Shown piece after piece: positions 18,535-30,500 of a DNA stretch of 64,000 bases. This stretch comes from Pleodorina starrii (taxonomy: Eukaryota > Chlorophyta > Chlorophyceae > Chlamydomonadales > Volvocaceae). Location of the stretch: NCBI GenBank assembly GCA_030267565.1, contig BRXU01000003.1, positions 248,001 through 312,000 of the forward strand, given 5' to 3'. The notes under the pieces were generated by a model, which saw only the letters and a list, made by a program, of their open reading frames with translations, did not search any database and had not been told where the DNA came from. A program made the translations under genes and the position numbers. Position 1 is the first letter of the stretch, and each line of letters starts with the position of its first letter.

Positions 18535-21500
18535 ATGGAAGGAGAGAGGTTTGAGTCATGGCCGGAACCTTTGCTGCCCAGCCCCCTGTTGGGCGCCTCG
18601 CGGCCCCAGCCGTCTATCAGCGGCTGGACTTTTGCGAGCCATCAGAGCCCGCTCTCTGACTTTACAAAGGCGGTTGATCTGTCAGCGGAATTTCCCTACA
18701 GCACTCTCAAACGCCTGCCCGAGGATGTCGGCACGGTGAGTCGTCCTTGGGCCCTTGCCATTACAGTTATGCGCAAGCGTAAGTCTTTGCACAGTACAAC
18801 GTGCGACTCGGCTAAATGCTACGGCGCTGGGGTGCTGACACCAAGAACTTTGCCCAAACTTGCAGCACAATACCGCCACCCCGGCCGCCGAGCACCTCCG
18901 CTACTACCAAGATCCCGCAATCGCGAATCGCAGCGTCAACCAGGTGCCTTGCAGGACCACAGCCAGCATCGAGAGCCCCGTCTCACCTGCCGACCTGCAG
19001 CGGCAGCTGCACGACGACGCAGAGGCCATCTTGTCAGATTTTAGGGAGAATCTGTCTCGCTCCATGACGCTGCGCGATAGCGCCACCACGCGCCCGTCCA
19101 CCGACGGCCACGGCAGCATCACAGGCCCGCAACTCGCGCGCTCCAAGACCACAGCCGGCGCCGCTGGTTTCGGCGCCACGCCGCCCATCTCAGAAGCAGC
19201 CGCACTCGGCAGCGAGACAAGCCGGGACCAGGGTTCCTTCCCGCAGCGCGAGCCCAGCCTCTGGTTCGCCGCTGCCGAGCCCGCCGCAACCGAGCCCCAG
19301 CGGAACGTCAGCAGGAATGACGCTTCCGCGGACGCCCGCGCAAGGGGGCCGCAGCGGCGGCTGAACTGGGACGAGGAGTCTCCCGCCTTGTCGGTCCAGC
19401 CGCCTCAAGCCCACGCAGCGGCTGGCGCAGACCTCTTGGCACCCAGCTCACAGCACTCCCAGCAACACACCCAGCAACACTTCCAGCAACGCGAATCAGG
19501 GCCTTTCGGACGCGACGGCACCGGCAGCACCGGCAAGCGCACGCCCCTCATCGTGCCCAAGCGCCTCAACCTAGTCATGCCCACCGCCGCCTTCACTCCG
19601 GCCAGCGCCGACGCGGACTCGCAGCCGAGGCACGCGCTCGACACAACCGGCAAGAGCACCGGCCAGCGCAGCAGCAGCGGCGCGGGGCTGCTGAACACCT
19701 TCGCGGCGCAGCCTCAGCAGCAGCGGACAACTCCGTCGGGGCAATGGCCGCTGCAGTCCCAGCGGGCGGACCAGCTCCATCACCCAGCCAACACCATCGG
19801 CCTGGAACTCGCAGCCTTGCTGGCGGACAACAACTCGCCTCTGACACTACCGACGCCCTACGCGCTTCAATCACCCGCCGACGGCGCCGCCACGTCACCT
19901 GCGCCAGGCCACGCCAACGCAGGGTTCGACTTCCAGCCTCCGCGCGATCACCCCCAGGCGGTTTGGAGTGGGCAAACAGACGGCGGCCCGCAGCAGCGAG
20001 GCGCACCGCCGGACGACGGCGATGAGGGTTTCCACGAATCTTCAGCGACGCCACCATCAAGGCATATCCAGCAGGTGCCAGGTGACGCGCGGTACCGCAG
20101 CAGCGGCGACGGAGTGGAGCAGGGCTCCTTTTCGCCGCATGCGGAGCAGCTCACGCCGCCGCTGGTGCCCGAGGCGAGCGCCACACCGGAGTGGATGTCC
20201 GGTGGCGGTGGCGGACGCCGGTCGTCCGCCTCGACGCGACGCACCCTCCCCACGCCGGCCTCCGAGGCGACCTTCAGTCAGGGCAGAATTGGCGCCGCCG
20301 TCACCCACATAGAGGCGGCGCGGACCGCCTGGCCGGGCCTGGCCGAGCAAGAAGAAGACGAGGACGACGGTGACTATGGCAACGGCGATTCGGAACACCG
20401 GTTCCCGCTTGCAGGCTCCGGGCCCGGCTCTCCTGGCCGCGCAAGGGAGGCTGATGTGCCGGTGCCAGCGTATCTGCCGCGTGACGGCCACCCGTGGATG
20501 GCGCGGAGCCCCGGGGCCGGCAGCGGCCTCGGGATTTCGGAGCCACGCGGCTCTGCAGCCTCCAGTCCCACCATGAGCGCCCCGCAGCACACCGACCTGA
20601 GCAACCTGCTGGATACGTCGCCCTCCGGCTCCGTAGCTTTCGCGCCCGACCCCGCCTCCGAAGACGACGCGCAGGGTGCCGAAGGCCCGGCTTATGATGA
20701 CGGATACGATGGGGATTATGCCGTAAGCTCCGGCGCCGTTGCTGGGGCCAGTGAGCAGGTCGCCGGCCCCGCGGAGTCTGGCCACATCGGACGCGCGTTG
20801 GCGTTGGCGTTGGCGGCCGTGGGAGAGGCGGAGGGCTTTGGTCGCGCCTCGGCTGAGGGTCCTAGCCAGGAGGGCCAGTTCAGTGATATATTTCAGGGTG
20901 AGGACGACAGCAGCCTGTACGAGCCGGGCTGCGACTCGGTGGGCATGGCGCGCATGCAGGGCCGGGCGGCGGCGGCACTGGCCCAGCAGCCGGGACGTTG
21001 GGCTGGGGCATGGATCTCGGAGGAGAGCAGCTTCACGGGCAGCCTCGGCGCGCACACGTACAACGGCGGCGGCGGCGCTGGGAGCGACTCGGAGGTCAAT
21101 GGCGCTGCGGCGGTGCCGGAGGAGGAGGAGGAGGAGGACCGGACCGAAGCCTCTGATGATGAGGCGCAGGAGCTGGAGCGCGCCGGCGGCGTTGTTCCGG
21201 TGGAGCAGCGCAGCTCGAACGGTTCGGCGGGGGCTAGAGCGACTGCGGCGGCGCTGCAGGATGGTGTCGACGTTGGTGTTGATGCAAGGGCGCTGAAGCC
21301 GCCAGGAGGTGGAGGGGAACGCGAATCGCTGCGGGGCGCGGCGGCGCGCCGACCCAGATCGTCACGGTCGCGGTCCAGATCCAGGTCTTCGGAGCGGGAG
21401 AGCGCATTGCTATCGCAGCAGTCGCAGCTGCGGGCCTGGCGCCGCGTCCGGCAAGGCGACGCCGACGATGATGACGATGAGCTGCAAGACGAGGACGACG

Positions 21501-24500
21501 GCGACGACCCGGGTGAGGAGCAGCACCTGGGTGGCGCTTACGGCGGCAACGGCAACGCCATGCATGACGGCGCTTATGTTGTTGACGACGGCGCACTGTC
21601 GCAGCCGCCGCGCGGCGGCTTCTCTCCCAGGTGCGGGAGCAACGGCGGCAGTATCGCTGCGGATGCCGGGTCGGAGCCGAGCCTGGGCCCGGTTTCCCGC
21701 GGGGGCCACGGAAAAGACGACGAGGGGGGCTTCGCTATCCCTGTGCTGCGCAACCTGGCGCCTTCCTACGAGGTGTCCTGGACCTCGGAGACGGAGCGGG
21801 AGCTCGCGGGGGAGCTCAGCCGAGCGTGGGGCAGCACGGCCTCGCGCAGAGAGACGCAAGAGAGCATCAGCGGGCCCGCCAGCGCCTCCCCCGTGGCTGC
21901 GGCGGCCGCCGCAGCAGAGGCAGAAGATTCACCGGCTGCTGAACCGAGTGCCGAGTCGAGTGGCGCAGCAGCGCCAGCCCCACTCGGCCCCAAGACCAAG
22001 ACCGTCGTCGACGTCCCCTATTGCTCTGATCACCGCGCTGACACTGAGCCGCCGACCGATTCGCTGCTCGAAGACACCCTGCCGCAGCGTCCTGGCGGCG
22101 CCTCCCACAGCAACAGCGGCTCCGTAGCCTTCGCCTTCTCCTTTTCCCACCATACCGGCGGCGCGGCTCCCGGGTATGCCGGCAGCAGCGGCGGCGGTGT
22201 CCCGGCAGTTCTCAGCAGTCAGGCATCGCCGTGCGTCACAGGTGGCGGCGGCGGCGCTGCGAGCGCGGCAGCTCCGGCCACGTCAGCGGTGGTCAGCGAC
22301 TGGTCCTTCGCCGACGGCAAGCCCATACTGTATGACCCCAACGGCTACCGCAGCAGCTGCAGCAGCGCCGAGTTTTGTGGCATGGGCGTCGGCGCGGGTT
22401 TGGGGTCGGGTTTGGCGCGGCAGCAGCAGCCACAGCAGCAGCCGGACTTGACTCCACGTGCTCACAGCGCCGTCAAGACCATCATGTCGTGGCAGGTATG
22501 TGCGGGCGGGGGGCGCCGCGCTGCATGCCGCTGGGCTACGCTCCGCGTTGCCGGCTTAGCTGTACCAAAGCGCTTCGCAAGCGGCTACGTCGGGTGGTTT
22601 GGGTTGGGTGCGCCATTGCTGCGAATTGCTCTGCTGCTAATGAACACTGCATTCGCATCCCGGTGTGAAGTTATTAGAGCACGTGCGAATTGGCGTTAGT
22701 GGCTGACCCAAGCCCGACGAGAAGGCATGTCAGCATGGACGCAGAGTCGTGGCCCTGCCCATCTTCCCCTCCTTCCCCATCCATGTGGGATATTGTTAGT
22801 AAGCTATGTGGGCTCCCCGCGATCCAGTCCGTCCGGGTTCGTGTGCATGGCAACTCCATAAGCACTTCCTCCCGCTGCGTATCGGAAAAACCGCTGCACT
22901 GTCGCTGTGCCCTTTCGCACTACCTCACTGCGGTCTGTCACCACCGCCGCCCTGCTTTCCGTCCCTTTTCCTTGTGTTTGTGCACAGATCCAGGAGAACC
23001 CGGCCTTTGAGGAGGACCTGGACGCCGCGGGCTCAGCCTCCCAGCTGGGGGACGACCCGGCCGACCAGGCTCACCAGCTCCTCAGCCCGCTGGCGGACCA
23101 ACCCTCCCCGCTGCTGGCCCCGGGGCTCATCAGCGGCGGCCATCACGCCAACGCCGCCGTGCCGCAGGACCATCTCGCGCACCACCACCAGCATCACCAG
23201 CATCAGCATCACCAGCACCACCATGACGGTCTTCGTGTCAGAGCGCCTCCGGCGGGCGCTGCCGACGCCGCTGGCGGCCACGGCAACGACGGCGGCACGG
23301 CCTGGACCCCGACCGCCGCCGCCACCGACGCAACCACTTCCAGCGCCATTACCTCTGTGAGCTTCACCGCATTCACGGCCGATGGCCGGCAGCGCACCGT
23401 GGGCTCGCGCGGCGGCGGTGCCGCCGCCAGCGGCAGCTGCAGCAGCAGCAGCTCCGGCAGCGACACCCCGCGCATCAGCGCCCTCAACCGCGTGTTGGCT
23501 TCGGGCGGGTTCGGAACCGGCGGAGGCTCGAGTGGCCCGCGCAGACCGAGACCATCGCAAGGGGCCCGTCGTGGCGGCGCGCTGCACCACCACCACGCGG
23601 CGGTGGAGGACGATGGCGACGACCGTCGTGACACCGCCAGCAGCAGTCACCACCGCACCTTGGGCGGCAGCCACGGCGGTTCCATCGCCATGGGCCTGGC
23701 GCCCGCCCCCGGCAGCTGCAGCCGCGGCGCCATCTCCGCCATCGCCGACGCGGATGATCGCTCCCTCATTCTCGAGCTCGAACACACGCAGGCGCTGCTG
23801 CTGCAGGCCCTCGCGGCCGAGGGCGAGCAGTCTCTGCTGACCCCGCCGCCACCGCCCTCCCCCGCTCCCGCCCCAGCGCTATCCGGCTCTGCCCACCACG
23901 GCGCCCTGCTCGTCCTCCGCACGACGGACGACGCGGCGGCGGCGGCTGAGCCGATGGGGACGCCCATGCTAACACCGGCCGCGTCCAGCGGCAGTGCTGA
24001 CGGACTGCTGCGCGCCTCGCCGTGCAGCGGCGGTAGCAGCGGCGGTGGCAGTGGCCGGACGGCGCGTGGGCTGGGCAACCCGTATGTGGCTCAGGTGGCG
24101 ACGACGGTGGTGGGCAAGGCGCTGTTGCGCGTGGTGAAGCTGTCGCGCGAGAACCAGGGCCTGGCGCGCGTCAACGAGCAGCTACGCAGCGAGCTGAGCC
24201 ACTCGACCTCAAAGCACATGGAGCTGCAGACCAGGAGCAAGATGCTGCACACCATGTTGGCGGAGGTAAGAGGAGGCAGGGAGGGACCGAAAACGGTGTA
24301 CTTGGAGCTAGGGCGCAACTCAAAGCAGCCCCCAAAAGTCCCTGCAACTCCAGCATTTGACTCTTTGTGACCGGCCCCATCCCTCCTCTACGCCCCGCCT
24401 ATTCCCCACCCGACCGCCAGTCCGGACGCGAGGCGGAGAAGAAGGCCGCCTCCCAGCAGCGCCGCTTCCTGCGCATGGAGGCGCACCTCTCCGGCTGCCA

Positions 24501-27500
24501 CCAGCGCATCCGCGAGCTGGAGCGAACCAACACGCAGCTCAGTCTGGAGGGGCGCCAGGCCGCACGGCAGCTGGAGGCGGCGCAGGCACAGGCGGCGGAG
24601 GCCGCACTAGCGGCGGGAGCGCTGCGGGGCCATGTGGCGGCGCTGGAGACGCAGCTGGCGGCGGCGGCCGCGGCCGGGGAGGCGGAGCGGCGCCTGGCGG
24701 ATGCGCTGGCAGTGGCGACGGAGGACGCGAGCGCGCTGAGGCACCGGGTCGCCTGGCTGGAGGAGCGGCTCGGGGCGGCGGCGGCGGCGGGGGAGGCGGA
24801 GCGGCGCGCTGCCGAGGCGCTGCGGGGGCAGCTGGCGGAGCTGGAGGGGCAGCTGGGTGCGAGCCGTGTGGCGGTGGGGGAGGAGCGGCGCGCGGCGGAG
24901 GTGGAGGCCGAGGCGCTGCGGGCGCAGGTGGCTGCGTTGCAGGGCGAGCTGGCGGGCGCGGTCGCGGTGGCGGGTGAGGAGCGGTGCGCCGAGGCGGCGG
25001 CGGCGGCGGAGCTGGCGGCACGGGTGGAGGAGGTGGAGGCGGCGCTGGCGGCGACGCGGACGGCGGCGGGCGAGGAAGCGCGCGGCCTCGCGGCGGTGGC
25101 GGAGGCGCTGCGGGGTCAGGTGGCGGCGATGGAGGAGCAGCTGCGGGCGGCGCGCGACGCGGCGGATGCGGAGAGGTGCAGAGCGGAGGTGGAGGCGGCG
25201 ACGGAGGTAGGCCGGCCGGGGACAACGGGTGGCCTTGCAGAGCGTCTTGCAGCGCGTGTTTTGCGTGGACATTGCTCCAGTCAGCTCGGACAATGACAAG
25301 AGTGCTACGCATTACCCTTTGGGGTAATCGTACTCTTAAGGACAGTTATCAGCGCACAGCTGTGTGTAGGTGGTACAGTATACGCCGCCCTCAGGGCATG
25401 CTTGCCAGTTGTGCTTGTCCCTTGCTGGTTGCTGCGGTATCGGACAGGAGGCTGCTAATACGTTTACATACACAATATCGACCAGCCGTATACGGCAGGG
25501 CCCCCTCCGGCATGACGTGCCCCCTCCCTCCCCTCTCTTTGCTCCGTCTTTCCGTCCTTCCATCCCCCGCCGCAGGTCGAGCAGCTGCTGTCCGCGTGCG
25601 CAGAGGCGGAGGCGCGGGCGCAGCAACTTGAGGCGATGCTGCGTGCCGCGCAGGGCCGAGCGGAGCAGGTGCCGCAGCTGGAGGCGGAGCTGGCGGAGGC
25701 GCGGGCGGAGGCGGAACGGGTGCGGGCCGAGGCCGAGGACGCGGCGGCCGAGGCGGCGGATGCGGAGGCGCAGCTGACGGCGGAGCTTCAGGCCGCTCGT
25801 GTGGCGATGGCGGAGCTGGCGGCTGAGCGAGCTGCCGCGCGGGCAGAGGCTCTGCGCAAGGAGGACGACGCGCAGAAGGCGTCGCTGGCGGCACAGGAGG
25901 CGCGCGGCGCAGCAGAGACGGCGGCTGGGAACTACGCGCGCGTGGCGGCGGAGGCGCGGGAGGCGGAGGCCCGGCACGAGGTGGCGATGGCGGAGGCGGA
26001 GGTAGCGGCGGCGGAGCTGCGGCGGCAGCTGGACGCGGCGGCGTGGGAGGCGCAGCGGCTGACGGGCGAGGCAACAGAGGCGGAGGCGCGCGCGGAGGAG
26101 GCGGAAGCGCGGGAGAGGGAGATGCTGGAGCAGCTGCGGGGGGCTGTGGAGGAGGCGGAGAGGGCGCGGGACGAGGCGCAGCAGGCGCAGGCGCAGGTTT
26201 GTGTGGGGCCGGCGCGATGTTGTCGGTGTGAACGAGCCTTTCTGCCCAATCACGTTCTCTAACAGGGGCCCGCATAAAAGCAGACAGATCCGACTCGACT
26301 AACATCACAGCTGATCTGATGTGCACAGTGTATTAGGCGCATGAGTGAGTGTTGGTCGCGCCGTCGTCCCTGCAGGTAGAGGCCATGAAGGAGGCGGCGG
26401 CGGACGACGCCGCCGCTGCGGTTTCGGAGCTGGAGCTGGCGCTGGCGGCCGAATCGGCCCGCCTGCTGGAGGAGGTGCAGCGCCGCGAGAGCGCCGAGGG
26501 GGCCGCCCTCGAACAACTGCGGCACATGCGCACGCAGCTGGCGGCCGCACAGGAGGCGCAGCGTGCAGCCGCCGCGGAGCGGGACGACCTGGCGGTCGCG
26601 CACGGCGCCGCAACGGAGCAGCTGGAGGCGCTGGTTTCGGAGCTGGGCGTCGCACGCCAGGAGCTGCAGTCGCTGCGGTCCGAACGCGAGCGGCTGCGAT
26701 CGGAGCAGGCCCGGCTGGTCGCACAGGCCGGCGAGGAGGCGGCTGCACTTGCAGCCACACTGCAGGAAGCGGCGGTGCTGCGGGACCGCGCGGCGGAAGC
26801 GGAGGCGCTGCGGCTGGAAGCGGAGGCGCGTGCCGCCGTTACGGAGCAGCGCTTGACGGCGGAGCTGGTGGCGGCTGAGGCGCACGCGCGCGATGCGGCG
26901 GCGCGAATGGCCGAGGCCGAGGCGATTCACGGGTCGGTGGCCGCGGAGCTGGAGGCCGTCCGTCGGGAGCTCGCGGAGGCGCGCGACGCCGCGGAGGAGG
27001 CGCAGTGGCGGCTGGAGGGCGCGGAACAGGACAAGATTGCGATGGCGGAGCGGCTCCGGGAGGTGCGGGCGGAGCTGGAGGAGCAGGGCGTGCTGGCTCG
27101 GGTGCGGCTGGATGAGGAGGAGGGGCGCACGGCGGCGGCGGAGGCGGCGCTGGAGGACGCCCGGAGGGAGCAGCTGCTGCTCCGCGACAACCTGGACAAC
27201 TTGGCGGAGGACCTGGCAGCCGCGCGCGCCGCACTGGCAGACCGGGAGGCGGCACTGGCGGCGGCGCGCGGGGAGCTGGAGGCCGCGGCGGCGGCGGCGG
27301 CGGACGCCGAGGGCCGCTCGGCGGCGGCGCTGGCGGAGGTGCGGGCGCGGGCGGCGTCTGCCGAGGAGGCGGCGGAGGCGGAGCGCTGCCGGGCTGCTGA
27401 CCTGGAGGCGGAGATGCAGGTGGCGATGCGGAAGCTGGTGGAGCTGCAGAAGGCCGCGGAGTGCAGGGAGGCCGCGGAGAATGAGGCGAAAGAGAAGCAG

Positions 27501-30500
27501 ACGGCGCTTGCGACCAACGCTACTACTAACGGTGGAGGCGGAGCTGACCCGGAGCGCTACCAGCGGGTGCTGCTGTGCAGTGCGGAGGAGCTGGTGGCGG
27601 TGTCGGCGTCCGTGACGTCATCGGCAAGCAAGGGCACCGCGGCGCCGGAGTCCCGGGGAGCGAGTCGCCGCGGGAGCTACCACGGCGGCGACGCCAGGGG
27701 CTCGCAGCCGGCCTCCCAGCCGGACAGTGAGTTGCTTGGGTCTGCTTTGCGCCGCGGCTCTTACGCGAACGGGATGGATAGCGGATCAAATCCATCCATG
27801 TGTCGTACATCTTTAGAGCTGGCACCCGTCGACCTGCAGTCCTCCGGGGCTCGTGAGTCAAGTGATTGAGCATAACACGAATGGACCAACCCTGTTTAAT
27901 GGACCAAACCAAAGCCTCGGCGCCCCTTCCCCCAGCCCCTTTCGCACCCCTTGTCGCTCCCCCACTCGCCTCTCGTCAGGCCCCAACCTGAAGCTGGCCG
28001 GTGACGTGGTGGCCGCGCACGCGGAGCTGCGCGACCTGCGCCGCCGCCACGACGACGCGGAGGAGTTGATCGGGAAGCTGCGCGAGGAGCTGTCGCGCAC
28101 GCGACAGCGCTGCGAGCAGCTGGAGGGCCAGCTGGCAGGCCGGGAGGAGCATCTGGCGGCGGCGCGGCGCGAGCGGCAGGAGGCGATGGGCCAGATGCAG
28201 GAGCTGCAGATGCAACTCCGCGAGAGCGTCGTCGTCGGTGGTGGCGGCGGCGGTGGCGGCGGCGGCGGCAGGCCCAACCCCTGGCGGCCGCAGGGCGGCG
28301 GCACCGGGGGGCCTGTGGGTTCGTCTGCTGTGTTCTCCTCCGCCGCCTGGTCTATCAGCTCTTCCCTGCGTGTGGAGCCGCGGGCCAGCATGGTACTGCT
28401 GAGCAGCCCCAGCCGCTCCTCCATGGCGTTGACGATGCGGGACTCGTCGGCCGCATACGAACAGAGCACCGGGTTCGCATGGATGCAGCGAGCCGAAGGC
28501 GCCTTTGGCACCGCCGCCGGCGCAGCCGCCGCGGCGGCCGCCGCCGCTGCCGCCTCCGGCGGCGGCGGCTTCGCGGTCTCTGCGACGCCAGTGAGCCTGT
28601 GGGTCGAGCCCGGGTCGGTTGGGGAGGGCCGCACCATTGGCACGTTGGCCACGCCGTTTACCGAGGGTGCCAGCACGCCGCTGGGGCCGCTGGCCACGTC
28701 GGGGCATCAGGGCCGCTACTACGGCGGAGACCTCCACCTCGCCGCAGCAGGCGGAGGTGGTGGTGGCGGCGGCGGCGCTGCCGCCGCGTATTTGCGCGAA
28801 GGCGCCGCTCGGTCGCCCGACGCCTCCATCTCGCTGGTCAGCCGGGGCCACAGGGCCGGCCGCGCGGGCGGTCTGGGCGGCGGTGGCGGTGGCGGTGGCT
28901 GCTACTCGGCCGATGTTTCGGACATTCTCTCCCCGCAGGCCCGCGGCTTCGAGCCTCTGCGCGCCGCCCACCTGTCGCACCAGCTGGACGGCTTCCGTAC
29001 TTCCTACGGCTCGGTGGTGGGCGGTGCAGCGACGGCCGGATCCAACTCGCCGATGGCGGGGGGGCCCCAGCAGGGCCTGGGCCCGGCGGCGGCGGGGGCG
29101 GCCGCGGGGGGCTCCGGCGCTGCCTCGGTGTGTGGCGGTGGCTCCGGCGGCATGGCGCTGTCGGTGCAGCTGTTGGAGCTGCGCTACGCGGTGCAGCGTG
29201 TGGAGCAGGCGGCGGGGGAGCTGGCGACGGTGCTGCTGACCAAGGGCCACGGAGCGGGTGGGTGGATGAAATTGAAGGGTGGATGGGATTGAAGGGTGGG
29301 TGGGTGGGTGGGTGGATGGGATTGAAGGGTGGGTGGGTGGATGGGTGGATGGGATTGAAGGGTGGGTGGGTGGATGGGTGGATGGGATTGAAGGGTGGGT
29401 GGGTGGATGGGTGGATGGGATTGAAGGGTGGGTGGGTGGATTGGTGGATGGGATTGAAGGGTGGGTGGGTGGGTGGGTGGATGGGATTGAAGGGTGGGTG
29501 GGTGGATGGGTGGATGGGATTGAAGGGTGGGTGGGTGGGATTGAAGGGTGGGTGGATGGGTGCCCGGATCTCACCTCCACCCACCTGGGTCGTCGCACGC
29601 ATGCTCTGGACCATTCCTGTCCCACCTGCCATCGCCTGCCACTTCCTCCCCCAACCTCCCGCCACTCCCTTCCCACCTTCCCTTCCTCTCTCGCCAACGC
29701 ACCACACCCGTGCCAACATCTCCACCCCTTCCCCCTCTCAGGCCCCCACGCCCTCAACGCCGCCGCCTTCTCTACGCCCACCAAGACCAGCTCCGGATCC
29801 GCCGGCGGAGGTGGCGGCGGCTCCTGCCTCCGCCGGTCGATGGCCGCCCGGCCCAGTGACGCCGCTGCGTCGGAGGCGGCTCTGCAGGAGCGCGCCTGGC
29901 TGGCTGACAGCCTCACCAACCTGACCCGCCGGGCGGGGGCGGTGGCTGCCCAGCTGAGCAGCTGTCTGGACGCGGCGGCGGCGATGGCGGAGGCGACGGC
30001 GGAGGGGGTGGCCTCGCGAGCATCGGTAGCCGTAGAGGCGGAGCAGGTAGGGAGGTGGGGGTAGGGGTGAGGTGGTGGGGACCAGGAGGACACGGGTGGC
30101 GCTAGCGGTTCCGCCTTGCGAGTTGCGACTGCTTTGCACGGGCCCTGCGTGCTTCGCCATGCCGCGTGCTGCGTCGGTGCTGCATGTATCCAAATCCGTC
30201 CACCAAACGCTCCTCCGTTACCCTAGACCCCCAATCCTAATCCCCTCACACGACACGTCATCCTGGCCCCCTGCGTGTGTACCCGGGCAGGGCCCGGGCT
30301 CCGGCTCCGGCAATCGTCAGTCCGGGTCCCAGTCCCAGTCGCTGCCGCAGCAACTGCTGTCCCCGCTGGCGGTCCGGGTGTTGGAGGCGGAGCTGGCGGA
30401 CCTGCGGGCGCAGTTCCAGGAGGCGCAGCGCCAGGCGGAGGAGGCGCTGCAGAGGCAGCAGGCGCAGGTGGGCGCCGTGAGGCGGCGGAGGGGGGGGGGG

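Noticed and set aside
27976..30093. A 705-codon minus-strand frame opposite the giant coiled-coil gene, with THPPTHPSIPS repeats.
   Set aside because: It is antisense to well-supported coding exons and the 33-nt array, and shows no domain.
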